The position numbers were made by a program, and so were the translations under genes. The notes beneath the pieces are model-generated. The model had not been told where the DNA came from and did no database searches. It saw only the letters and a list, made by a program, of their open reading frames with translations. Positions 53,154-61,385 of a stretch of DNA of 64,000 bases are shown piece after piece. The stretch is from the NCBI GenBank assembly GCA_029213005.1, contig JARGPI010000016.1, positions 62,001 through 126,000 on the forward strand, in the 5' to 3' direction. The stretch comes from Verrucomicrobiales bacterium (GTDB taxonomy: Bacteria > Verrucomicrobiota > Verrucomicrobiia > Verrucomicrobiales > DEV007). Numbering within the stretch: the stretch's first letter is position 1; each line of letters starts with the position of its first letter.

Positions 53154-54236
53154 TTAAACACGGATAAAGACTTTGTTGCGATACATCCAGTAGAGCAGGA
53201 GCCAGAAAAACATAACGACGAGGACGGACTCCACAAAAGGCGACCAGACCCCGGTCCAGTCCCAGAAGCCCGCCGGGAGATGCGTCCGGAAAATACCTTT
53301 GGTCCAGTTTTTCATCAGCATTCCCATGAAATAGGCAGCGATCGAATTGACTCCGACTACGACAAAGAAAGTGGTCCATTTTTTCCAACCCTTGATGTCG
53401 ACCAGCCAGTAGAGAATCGCGAGAAACCAGATCACGTAGGCGCCGCTGAAAAGCGTCCACGAGGGCGTCCAGAGTTTCTTGATGATCGGGCAGACGATCC
53501 CGAAACTAAGACCCGCGACGAGACAGACGAGCCCACCGAGAAGGAGGCGCTTCAGTTTTATAGACTCGGGTAGCGTTTTTAGTTTGAGAAGCTGCCCGCA
53601 CATCAGACCCATCAGCATGGTGACAAAAGACGGAATGAAGTTCAGCGTGGAATAGGTATGTCCCGTGAAAGGTTTTGGCCTCGGGAACAGATTGAGGAAC
53701 CAGAGGTCAAACTGCTGGGGAAGGGAGGTGCCGTTTTCGAAGTGGGCTTTGATCCCTCCTTCGAGATAAAGAGGGAAAAGAACCATCAGGCAGAAGTAGC
53801 CGAGAAGCACGCCGATACCTGTGATAAACTGAGTGCGAAAAGAACGTCCCACCAGAAAAAACAGGAAGCCATAGCCGAGCCCGATTTGGCTCAGGACATT
53901 GGTGAAAAGCCAGTTCGTCTCGGGTTTCCTCATCGATTGAAGAAACACACCGAGTAAAATCAGGATCAGGGCCCGCACCCAGGCATGACGAAGCCGCGAC
54001 AGGTAAGGCTCGCCGGAGACTGCCCGTTTTCCATAGGAGTACGGCATCGAGACCCCGACCATAAACATAAAGGCCGGCTGAATCATATCCCACGCCGAAA
54101 ATCCGATGACCTTAAACTGGCTGTTCCATTCCGGATGAGTCGTGTTGAAAGCCATCCATTGCATCAGCCCGTTTTCCGGGTAAGCCGCCGCAACCCTGGC
54201 GAGGTTGAATCCGGCCGCCGCGAGCAAAAACATCAC
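53154..54236 (-). CDS. HGSNAT-like multi-pass membrane acyltransferase (DUF5009/DUF1624 type), N-terminus unclear
   Basis: A 360-residue protein from the first usable start (GTG 54236), with about nine or ten hydrophobic segments. WDMIQPAFMFMVGVSMPYS and LGVFLQSMR..NWLFTNVLSQIGLGYGFLFF match the heparan-alpha-glucosaminide acetyltransferase-like family, which acetylates sugars across a membrane. The conserved family N-terminus (RLVSLDTYRGIVMFLL) lies upstream of that start in the same frame, but no ATG/GTG/TTG exists before an in-frame TGA at 54317-54315; an ATG follows two codons further up. The start is therefore either non-canonical or lost to mutation. Confidence 0.75.
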   Translation of the reverse strand: MMFLLAAAGFNLARVAAAYPENGLMQWMAFNTTHPEWNSQFKVIGFSAWDMIQPAFMFMVGVSMPYSYGKRAVSGEPYLSRLRHAWVRALILILLGVFLQSMRKPETNWLFTNVLSQIGLGYGFLFFLVGRSFRTQFITGIGVLLGYFCLMVLFPLYLEGGIKAHFENGTSLPQQFDLWFLNLFPRPKPFTGHTYSTLNFIPSFVTMLMGLMCGQLLKLKTLPESIKLKRLLLGGLVCLVAGLSFGIVCPIIKKLWTPSWTLFSGAYVIWFLAILYWLVDIKGWKKWTTFFVVVGVNSIAAYFMGMLMKNWTKGIFRTHLPAGFWDWTGVWSPFVESVLVVMFFWLLLYWMYRNKVFIRV

Positions 54237-54323
54237 GATGCCCCGGTAGGTGTCCAGCGAGACAAGGCGCGGTGAAGGCGTAGGTGGATTTTCCGGATTT
54301 TCGATGCCCTCATCTCAGGCCAT

Positions 54324-54889
54324 CCACCAATTTGCGTCAATGCCGTAATGCCGGTTGGACAAGGCGTCGGCTCAAAAATGATCGTTTCTCAGGCATCGGC
54401 GATTCCCCATAAACTAGCGACATTCGCACCTGACTCTTTATCATGAATGATTTAAAATTTTAACTGACCGTTAAAGATGCGGTCTTGGATTTCAAGTGGA
54501 AAACGAGGCTGTAGGCCTCGCTGTCGTAGTGTGGCAAAACGCCTGTTGGCTAAACCTCATCGCTGGTTTGGGGTTGGTAGCCGTCGTCTCAGTATATACC
54601 GTTTTTACATCGATCGTTTTTCCATCGATATAATCAAGATTCAGGAGTTTCCCGTTGTAAATCAGTCCTTTCAGATCACTGGCTTGGAATATGGCTTATT
54701 GAACGTGCCCGCTATTTCGGGATGCTCACTCAACTCCACCTCGCTATTGGCGACTTGTGCCTGTTGGAAAGTTTGGGGCACGAGAAACTCTGTTTACTCC
54801 ATTGGCGGGCGAAATCCTCTTTACACTAATGAAACTTAACTGATTAACTTGGAGGAAAGCGACCCCAGTGGGTTTCCTCATCTCGTATT
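54324..54889. other. Gene-poor interval, probably decayed
   Basis: No convincing gene is seen on either strand. A small perfect hairpin CGAGGC-TGTAG-GCCTCG lies at 54504-54520. On the minus strand around 54590-54680 one frame reads KGLIYNGKLLNLDYIDGKTI, which looks protein-like but has no start and no recognised family. With the broken HNH gene next to it, this looks like a region losing genes. Confidence 0.4.
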
Positions 54890-55066
54890 TCAACTTACAC
54901 AGGCGAGTGCAAATTTCGACAACTCTGTTGGGCCATTTTCCACGACCGGGATGATGTGATCGATATGAAATGTGGCTTCTTGACCTAGCTGAGCGAGTCC
55001 GCAATACTCACATCGATCCTTGGCGCGTTCGATCATGTCCCGCCGCATGTCGGAAGGAATCGCCAT
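54890..55066 (-). pseudogene. Truncated HNH endonuclease
   Basis: A 58-codon frame with a clear HNH start: MRRDMIERAKDRCEYCGL and HIDHIIPVVENGP, then FALACVS followed by TGA at the position where the second zinc CxxC normally has its last cysteine. Another in-frame TGA follows four codons later, and the usual C-terminal region is absent. The start ATG overlaps the stop of the upstream 73-residue gene (TGATG). A decayed gene is the simplest reading. Confidence 0.65.
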
Positions 55067-55287
55067 CAGCTTTCCCCGATCCGACGGGAGCGTAGCTTTA
55101 GAAGCGACAATCTTTCAGCCAAGCTGACCAGGCCTTCCGCCTCCGATTTTTCCTCATCAGTTAATAGGAGCCCTTTGTCTTGCTTATCAAGGAGGTGCTG
55201 AAGCCGTTGCGCAACCCCATCAGGTAGTTCAAACTGGACGAGATCATCAGGAAATTCAATTTCAATGGCCAACGACATGGGACACAT
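55066..55287 (-). CDS. Small protein paired with HNH endonuclease
   Basis: A 73-residue acidic helical protein: IEFPDDLVQFELPDGVAQRLQHLL, then DKGLLLTDEEKSEAEGLVSL. Small proteins with this LPDGV..RLQ..LLDKQD..L pattern are, to my knowledge, commonly encoded just upstream of HNH nucleases, with an antitoxin-like organisation. The stop overlaps the HNH ATG, which shows coupling. As the HNH gene is broken, this gene may be a leftover. Confidence 0.65.
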   Translation of the reverse strand: MCPMSLAIEIEFPDDLVQFELPDGVAQRLQHLLDKQDKGLLLTDEEKSEAEGLVSLAERLSLLKLRSRRIGES

Positions 55288-55353
55288 TAGTCCCTTGCTG
55301 CCGCCTGTGCAATCCTGAGGTTGTTTGTCGGGACTCTTGTGCTATGGAGGCTC

Positions 55354-55791
55354 ATGGAAAATGAAGAGACCGTTTTTCCCTCGAAAATCGACTGGTGGGT
55401 CGGGCTGCTAATGGCTTTGGTCCCGTTTATTCATCTCCCTCTGGGTGTGATGGTGATGGTGAAAGGTCAGGTGATGTTTGGCTTTATTCTGATTTTCTGG
55501 GGGATGATTGTTGCGGCGATTATTGCGGCGCTTTCGTTTCCCTGTCGCTACGTGCTATCACCGACGACTCTCACGATCCGTTCCGGGTTGGTGACCGATT
55601 CCTTTTCGCTTTCAAAGATAACCGGAATCAAGAAATCGCGGACGGCACAAGCGTCTCCTGCACTGTCGCTGGACCGTCTCGAGCTCAGTTTGAATGATGA
55701 TACGAAGCGCGTGATTTCCCCCTCCCGGCAGGACGAATTTATCGCGGCGATCGAAGCTGCGATCCAGCGGAACGCGAAAGCGGATCAGTAG
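55354..55791 (+). CDS. Bacterial PH-like membrane protein
   Basis: A 145-residue protein with two hydrophobic segments (about residues 13-33, WWVGLLMALVPFIHLPLGVMV, and 40-60, MFGFILIFWGMIVAAIIAAL) and a C-terminal bPH-like domain (CRYVLSPTTLTIRSGLVTDSF..ITGIKKSR). The ATG at 55354 is chosen because GGAGG lies just before it; an upstream TTG (55321) lacks an SD. It converges with the sulfatase, overlapping by 7 bp. Function unknown. Confidence 0.8.
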   Translation: MENEETVFPSKIDWWVGLLMALVPFIHLPLGVMVMVKGQVMFGFILIFWGMIVAAIIAALSFPCRYVLSPTTLTIRSGLVTDSFSLSKITGIKKSRTAQASPALSLDRLELSLNDDTKRVISPSRQDEFIAAIEAAIQRNAKADQ

Positions 55792-57218
55792 TCGCGAAAC
55801 GGCCCGCGAGGCTCTGCTGCTTCCATTTCGCTGACCCAGTTTTGATACCGGGCTTTCAGTTTTTCCAAAATCTCGGGCCGGGCTTCTGATAGATCGTTCG
55901 ATTCGGAGATGTCCTCCTCGAGGTTGAAGAGGCCGCCGCCTTTTTTGCCCATCACGGTCCATTTCCATTTTCCGACCCGGGCTCCGATCTCATCTTTCCG
56001 CTGCCAGAACATTTCGTTTCGCGGTGATCGTTCGCCTTCACAAATCACGGGCCACCAGTTAAATCCGTCGAAAACGATGTCGTCGGGTAGTTTGGTACCG
56101 GCTGCTTCTGCGAGGCTGGGCAGAATTTCCAGTGAAGAGAGGAATTCGTGATTCACCGCTCCCTGAGGAACATTGCCATTTGGCCAGCGCACCAGGCAGG
56201 GAACGCGGATGCCGCCCTCCCACATCGTTGATTTCTTACCGTTGAGAGGGGAGTTGTCAGCCCCGCCGCTACCGCCGTTGTCCGAGAAAAAGATCACGAT
56301 TGTGTCATCGAGAACGCCCTGTTTTTCGAGGGTATTGAGAATATTTCCGATCGATGCATCCATGCAGGTCACTGCCGCGCGGTAGTCGCGCTGGCGGGCT
56401 TCGTTGGAGACTCGCTTGGCGTTTTCCGCGTAGCGATGGTTCTTTGCGTCGATCAATTCGGTTTCCACTTTCGGGTACATTGCCTTGAACTCCTCAGGGG
56501 CTTGCACGGAGGATCGGATCGCTGGATCGAGCGCGGATGAATTGTGAGGTGCATTAAAGGGCAGGTAGAGAAAAAACGGTTTATCGGTCTTATCTTTCTC
56601 TACAAATTGAAGGGCTTCCCTTTCGAAAAGGCCGGTGCAGTAGGTCCCTTTATCTTCTTCGGTCTGAACGAGATTTCGATACATGCTCGGTACTCCATAT
56701 CTTTCGTGTGTGTAGTAGTCGATTCCGGTATTGACGAAACCATAGAAATCATCGAATCCCCGGGAGGTGGGGAGGAAGCGTTTCAGGGTGCCCAGATCCC
56801 ATTTTCCATAGATGGCGGACCGGTAGCCTGCCGGTTTCAGAAACTGAGGGATGATCTTTTCCCTTTCGTCCATACCGCCGATCCGCTCGAAGGTGGTTTC
56901 GTATTCCGCTGCCGTGTACTTTTTGCCATAGTCGGGGGCTTCGTTGCGGATCATGTCGTAGATGCCGTTCCGTTGGGGATAGCGCCCGGTTAAAATGGAG
57001 GCGCGGGAGGGCGTGCAGGCGCACCAGGATACATAAAAGTTGGTTAGTCGGGTGCCTTCGCGAGCCAGTCGATCGAGGTTCGGAGTGATGATCCCGTTCC
57101 CGAGGATGCCGAGATCATTGTAGCCCTGATCATCGGAGACGATCAGGACGATATTTGGTTTGGCGAATGCGGTTCCCAACCCAAGGAGAAGTATGGAAAG
57201 AATGGTGAGAAGTCTCAT
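55785..57218 (-). CDS. Secreted type I sulfatase
   Basis: A 477-residue sulfatase with a signal peptide (MRLLTILSILLLGLGTAFA). It has LIVSDDQGYNDLGILGNG, maturation motif C-T-P-S-R at Cys68, IYGKWDLGTL and FFSDNGGSGGADNSPL. The layout is that of arylsulfatase / N-acetylgalactosamine-sulfatase-like enzymes. It overlaps the Nramp-like transporter gene by 4 bp, so the two are translationally coupled. Confidence 0.93.
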   Translation of the reverse strand: MRLLTILSILLLGLGTAFAKPNIVLIVSDDQGYNDLGILGNGIITPNLDRLAREGTRLTNFYVSWCACTPSRASILTGRYPQRNGIYDMIRNEAPDYGKKYTAAEYETTFERIGGMDEREKIIPQFLKPAGYRSAIYGKWDLGTLKRFLPTSRGFDDFYGFVNTGIDYYTHERYGVPSMYRNLVQTEEDKGTYCTGLFEREALQFVEKDKTDKPFFLYLPFNAPHNSSALDPAIRSSVQAPEEFKAMYPKVETELIDAKNHRYAENAKRVSNEARQRDYRAAVTCMDASIGNILNTLEKQGVLDDTIVIFFSDNGGSGGADNSPLNGKKSTMWEGGIRVPCLVRWPNGNVPQGAVNHEFLSSLEILPSLAEAAGTKLPDDIVFDGFNWWPVICEGERSPRNEMFWQRKDEIGARVGKWKWTVMGKKGGGLFNLEEDISESNDLSEARPEILEKLKARYQNWVSEMEAAEPRGPFRDY

Positions 57219-58486
57219 GATGCAGGTGCAGTGATTGTCTGGATTTTGGAGATCACATTTTTACCGGTGGTCCCGGCCACCGCAAGGGTCAAAATCATAG
57301 CAAAGCTCGTGATAATCAGCGCCCAGAGCGGTGGTTTGGCGGTCTCTTTAAAGAATTGTCTCCATCCCAAATAGAGTAAACCGGCGACTACCGCCGGTCC
57401 ACCAACCACAGTGGAGGCCTGTGCAATGACGATCGTAGTAGTTCGGTCAAATTCACCGACCAGTGAGGCGATTCCGATTATCATTCCGACGATCAATGCG
57501 AGGGCGGTCAAATGGCGGGCGCCTTTGTTTTGCAGTGAACTGCCGAGGCCGATACCGTCGGAAAACACATGTCCTCCAATCATGGCATTGACGAGAAACG
57601 AACTGAATGCGCCGGCGAGAAATCCAAAGCAGAAAATCCAACTCGCAGCGGCTCCGAACGAGGCTTTTAACTGTGCCGACATTTTACCGGCATCGCTCAG
57701 TTCTTCCGGCGAAACTTTACCGTAGAAAGTTGCGGCGGATGTCATCATAATCACTGATGTGACTCCAACAAGCACGCACATACCGAGGAAGGAATCGATG
57801 AACCCCTCTCTCACTTTATCGGGGCCCCAGCCTTTTTCCCGAACGAGGTAGCCTTGATAAAAAGCTCCCGCGACGGAGAAGGTGGTAGCGATTAATCCCA
57901 TCAGGATGAGGAGCTGGTCGGTGTTGCTGAAGGGTGAAAAATCGGGAATTAAACCGGCGAGAATTCCGGAGATGGATGGCTTAGCGAAGACCAGGTTAAC
58001 GAGGAAGGCCGCGACCATCATCAGAACCATGACTTTCATGATTTTTTCGACCTGTTTGTAGAGGTTTTTGGCGAAGTAGAGAATTCCGATGATACATAAA
58101 TTGACCGCGAGGAGCAGACCGACAATTGCGGAGGTGGGTAGCTTTTTGCCCTCCCCGATCAGTGGTTCGATACCGGCGATGACGGCCATGTTGTTACTTG
58201 ATTGAAATCCGGCCACAATCAGGAAGAAAGATATACCGATAACCCATCCGGCCCATTTTCCGAGTCGGGCACTCAATTCCTGGCAAAGTGACTTTTCGAG
58301 CGTTGCGCCGAGCCACGATGCTAATGACGCGACACCGATCAGGAGGATCAGCAAAGTCACCATGAGCCAAAGCATATGGTACCCGAAGGCAGCTCCGACC
58401 TTGGTACTTGTGGTAATACTTCCCGGGCCCAGAACGACCGCTGCGACCACAATAGCGGGCCCGATTTGACGAAGACGATTCAGCAT
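57215..58486 (-). CDS. Nramp-related transporter lacking the canonical metal-binding motifs
   Basis: A 423-residue, roughly 11-helix membrane protein with the Nramp fold pattern (LRQIGPAIVVAAVVLGPGSITTSTKVGAAFGY as TM1; SFFLIVAGFQSSNNMAVIAGIEPLIGEGK). The TM1 site DPGN is replaced by GPGS, and the TM6 MPHN motif is not found (the equivalent region reads TFSVAGAFYQGYLVREKGW). Proton-coupled Mn/Fe transport is therefore doubtful; a different substrate is likely. Coupling to a sulfatase suggests import of a glycan-related product, but this is only inference. Confidence 0.82.
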   Translation of the reverse strand: MLNRLRQIGPAIVVAAVVLGPGSITTSTKVGAAFGYHMLWLMVTLLILLIGVASLASWLGATLEKSLCQELSARLGKWAGWVIGISFFLIVAGFQSSNNMAVIAGIEPLIGEGKKLPTSAIVGLLLAVNLCIIGILYFAKNLYKQVEKIMKVMVLMMVAAFLVNLVFAKPSISGILAGLIPDFSPFSNTDQLLILMGLIATTFSVAGAFYQGYLVREKGWGPDKVREGFIDSFLGMCVLVGVTSVIMMTSAATFYGKVSPEELSDAGKMSAQLKASFGAAASWIFCFGFLAGAFSSFLVNAMIGGHVFSDGIGLGSSLQNKGARHLTALALIVGMIIGIASLVGEFDRTTTIVIAQASTVVGGPAVVAGLLYLGWRQFFKETAKPPLWALIITSFAMILTLAVAGTTGKNVISKIQTITAPAS

Positions 58487-58558
58487 GGACCGATGCTAAC
58501 CATATCGGGGAAGCATGAAAACACCGGAAAGCGCCGGAATTGTGTGAGGACGCCGGAA

Positions 58559-59563
58559 TTAGGAAAATTCGTTGATGTAGGCGAGACACAGTTCGATGGT
58601 CGCTTCGATCGCCCGCTTGTGAGTTCGCTCGGTGCTGTGGGAGGCGGCAACCCCTGGGCCGATTAGAGCGACGCGGAAGTCGTTGCCGGCTGACAAAGCG
58701 GCTGAACCATCCGATCCGTAGAAGGGATAGACGTCCTGGACGTGAGCGATGTTATGTTTCCGGGCGAGTCGAACCAGTTTTCGTCGCATCTCAAAATCGT
58801 AGGGGCCGGTACTGTCTTTCACGCAGATCGAGCAGGACATTTCATCCCCGAGACAGGCATTTCCCAGCACGCCCATATCGATAACGAGTAATTCCTCCAC
58901 GCTGTCCGAGTAACCGCAGGTGCCGCCGTGCCCGACTTCCTCGTAGTTGGAGAAAAAGAGCTCTACCGGGACGTTTGAGTTGGCCAGCTTCTTGGCGAGT
59001 TCGAAAAGCACCAGGCATCCCGCTTTGTTGTCGAGAAATCGCGATTTGATAAATCCGTTGGGGAGCTCCTCGTAACGTGGGTTCAGGCAAATAAAATCCC
59101 CGACGCCGATTCCGAGGCGTTCCACATCGTATCGGTTGAAGACCTCCTCGTCGATTTTGACGTGCATGTTGTGGAGGCCCCGCTTCATCGAGTCTTTGTC
59201 CCGGTTGGCATGGGTGGAGGGGTTATCGATCAGGATGGTTCCGGTAAACACTTTGTCGTCGATGGTGTGGATCCGGACATATTCGCCCTCGGCGCCGGTA
59301 AGGGAGAGACCTCCCAGCAGAGAAAAGCGGAGCGTTCCATCGCTGTGAACGCCCGACACGATCGCTCCCAGAGTATCGATGTGCGCGGCGATGGCCAGTT
59401 TCGGGTCTGTGCCGAATGAGCAGGAAACCGCTCCCTTGTTGGTCCTGCGGGGGCGGCAGCCGGATCCGCCCAGTTTTTGAAATACAAATTCGCAAGCGTG
59501 GTTGGTGAATCCGGAAGGCGAGTCTATCGCGATCAATTCGCGCAGGAAGGAAAAGTCAGTCAT
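58559..59563 (-). CDS. M42 family metallopeptidase
   Basis: A 334-residue aminopeptidase-type enzyme. It has SPSGFTNHACEFV at the N-terminus and metal-binding residues in AAHIDTLGAIV (His/Asp), RFLDNKAGCLVL (bridging Asp), NYEEVGHGG (catalytic and ligand Glu pair), VIDMG (Asp) and ASHSTERTH (His). Length is normal for M42. It should be cytoplasmic and act on short peptides. It lies about 70 bp upstream of the transporter gene on the same strand. Confidence 0.93.
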   Translation of the reverse strand: MTDFSFLRELIAIDSPSGFTNHACEFVFQKLGGSGCRPRRTNKGAVSCSFGTDPKLAIAAHIDTLGAIVSGVHSDGTLRFSLLGGLSLTGAEGEYVRIHTIDDKVFTGTILIDNPSTHANRDKDSMKRGLHNMHVKIDEEVFNRYDVERLGIGVGDFICLNPRYEELPNGFIKSRFLDNKAGCLVLFELAKKLANSNVPVELFFSNYEEVGHGGTCGYSDSVEELLVIDMGVLGNACLGDEMSCSICVKDSTGPYDFEMRRKLVRLARKHNIAHVQDVYPFYGSDGSAALSAGNDFRVALIGPGVAASHSTERTHKRAIEATIELCLAYINEFS

Positions 59564-59647
59564 CGTTCGGCCAACATCGCGAAGGGGTGAGGGATTCCAA
59601 ATAAAAAGTTCGCGTCACAAATTCACGCCTGAGATTCGATAGATGGC

Positions 59648-60211
59648 ATGAGCCGATTAATCACGCCCCTGGATTATATTTTGACGCTTTTCATTTCCGC
59701 CATCGTCTCCATGGTTCTGTGGGTCTCGATTAATTTATTGGGTAGCGAGCGACCGGTCCCTTTCACCATGGGTTCAGTGTCTGTGTCGTGGGTCGGGGAA
59801 GAGATTGATGATCGGACCAGCAGGCAAAGCCACTGTCACATCCATCAAATCGAGCTGATCACAACGAAAGTTCCATTCCTTGACCGGAGACTGAGCGATG
59901 CGGAAGAAGGGTATCTCCGCGAAAAATTTCCGTTTGGGCGCGATTGGGTTTCGCGCGGGACTTGTGGGCTTTCCGCGTCTTTAGCGTTGGTGTCTCAATG
60001 TACAAAATGCTGTGAAGAGCGTCGGGCTTGGGAGGTCACGCAGCAGGAGCGACAGGAGTTCTCCCGGAATACTAGCGATTTTGGAGTAATCGGGTTTTCG
60101 AAATTTGATTTGCCGGAATCCGCTTTTCCAGCGATGGAATTTGAGATATTCGAAGCGGCGCTGAGGCCGGTTACTCCGGAGCCGTCGATGAGTTTTCCCG
60201 ATGAAAAATGA
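59648..60211 (+). CDS. Small membrane protein with Cys-rich segment, unknown function
   Basis: A 187-residue protein with an N-terminal transmembrane helix (about residues 9-30, YILTLFISAIVSMVLWVSINLL). It contains CHIHQIELITTKVPFLDRR and a CTKCCEERRAWEV cluster, which could bind a metal. No family is recognised. It overlaps the TfoX-N gene by 11 bp, so the two are probably co-expressed. Confidence 0.65.
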   Translation: MSRLITPLDYILTLFISAIVSMVLWVSINLLGSERPVPFTMGSVSVSWVGEEIDDRTSRQSHCHIHQIELITTKVPFLDRRLSDAEEGYLREKFPFGRDWVSRGTCGLSASLALVSQCTKCCEERRAWEVTQQERQEFSRNTSDFGVIGFSKFDLPESAFPAMEFEIFEAALRPVTPEPSMSFPDEK

Positions 60212-60575
60212 ACCCGAATATGTGGAGCACTGTATCGAGCTGATGACGGGGCTCGATGAGTCGATCTTTGCAAAGCGAATGTTCGGTGGACACGGGATTT
60301 TTCGCGAAGGCTTGATGTTTGCTCTGGTTGCGGACAGCGAGCTTTATCTCAAGGTCGACGAGGAAAATGAAGCGGATTTCGCCCGGCTGGACCTGCCCAG
60401 GTTCACCTATCTTCGGGGCGAGAAGGAGATGCATCTCAGTTACCGGATGGCACCGGAGGAAGCGTTCCAAAATCAGCAGAAAATGAAGCAATGGGCTGGT
60501 TCAGGATGGGAGGCGGCAGTGCGCGCGGATCAGGCGAAGCCTCCCGGCAAGCGGAAGCGGCAGGTGCCGGGGTAG
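60201..60575 (+). CDS. TfoX N-terminal domain protein
   Basis: A 124-residue protein with the TfoX-N pattern: KRMFGGHGIFREGLMFALVA and ELYLKVDEENEADF, then a C-terminal basic tail (KPPGKRKRQVPG). The TfoX C-terminal domain is absent. TfoX/Sxy activates competence genes in gamma-proteobacteria, but short TfoX-N proteins are widespread with unknown roles. Confidence 0.85.
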   Translation: MKNEPEYVEHCIELMTGLDESIFAKRMFGGHGIFREGLMFALVADSELYLKVDEENEADFARLDLPRFTYLRGEKEMHLSYRMAPEEAFQNQQKMKQWAGSGWEAAVRADQAKPPGKRKRQVPG

Positions 60576-60576
60576 A

Positions 60577-61212
60577 TCAAAATGCCAATTTACGAAACTC
60601 GCGAACGGCTTCGTTAATCGATGGTAGAAGAGCACATGCTTCAATGGCTTTCAGATTGATCCCCGGCAGCATTTTGCTTTCCTGCGATTCCAGATATTCC
60701 TTCGATTCGGGGGCAAAGAGAAACACTTCGATTTTTTCGTCTCTCCAAATCCAGATCTCGGGAACTTCGTAGATTTTGTAAAAAAAGGCACGCTTGCTGA
60801 GTCCACCACTCGTGAGGGCGATTTCAATGGCGAGATCTGGATAGAGTTTTGATTCGCCTATGCAATAAGATTCGTCAGGTTCGCCGCCAGCGACTTTTTC
60901 TTCTTTGATCGCGGTTGATCCCCGTGCAATCAATGTGATGTCCTTTTCTAAACACCACTGTTCGACGAGGCGACTGACATGAACTTTTCGACTTTCATGA
61001 TCCTGCGACACAGGAGGTGTAATTTCGATGATGTTATTGAGGAAGCGAACTTGAACTCCCGAATGCTGAAAAAGTTCACCGAGAGACAGGTATTGATCCC
61101 AGGTGTATCCCGGTAACACCAGTGAATTTTGTTGCTCGATCATCACGGCGCTGTCCAGCTCAGACGGATTGAACCTCATTGACGCGCCTGTAATGACGGG
61201 GTCGGAACTCAC
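60577..61212 (-). CDS. Uma2 (DUF820) family PD-(D/E)xK nuclease-like protein
   Basis: A 211-residue protein. The Uma2 core is visible: TWDQYLSLGELFQHSGVQVRFLNNIIEITPP, ESKLYPDLAIEIALTSGG (the D and E-x-x pattern of the restriction-endonuclease fold) and FFYKIYEVPEIWIW. Uma2 proteins are usually plentiful in cyanobacteria and PVC bacteria, with unproven function. The TfoX-N stop is 1 bp away, so the two genes converge. Confidence 0.85.
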   Translation of the reverse strand: MSSDPVITGASMRFNPSELDSAVMIEQQNSLVLPGYTWDQYLSLGELFQHSGVQVRFLNNIIEITPPVSQDHESRKVHVSRLVEQWCLEKDITLIARGSTAIKEEKVAGGEPDESYCIGESKLYPDLAIEIALTSGGLSKRAFFYKIYEVPEIWIWRDEKIEVFLFAPESKEYLESQESKMLPGINLKAIEACALLPSINEAVREFRKLAF

Positions 61213-61385
61213 ATCTTCAAAATACGAATTCCCGGAAGTTTATCAAGAGGATAGGTGGAGAGGGAATCGATTCCGTTTCCCTCCCTGTGGACTTTGTGAA
61301 AAATTTCACAAAGTCGTCTTGATTCTCCCCTTTGCGCGTATGATAGTCGACCGTTTTTCCGCGTAATTTTACCGTAAACAAAGGG

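Noticed and set aside
54315..54317. UGA near the start of the HGSNAT-like gene as selenocysteine
   Set aside because: The position is not a redox site in the family, and the nearby short hairpin is too close to the UGA and has a different loop.
54477..54839. 120-codon plus-strand frame
   Set aside because: Its composition is unlike the neighbouring proteins; no start site, domain or partner supports it.
54890..54902. UGA at the zinc cysteine of the HNH protein as a third selenocysteine
   Set aside because: A second in-frame UGA follows four codons later, no AGUUU hairpin is present, and the C-terminal part of the family is missing.
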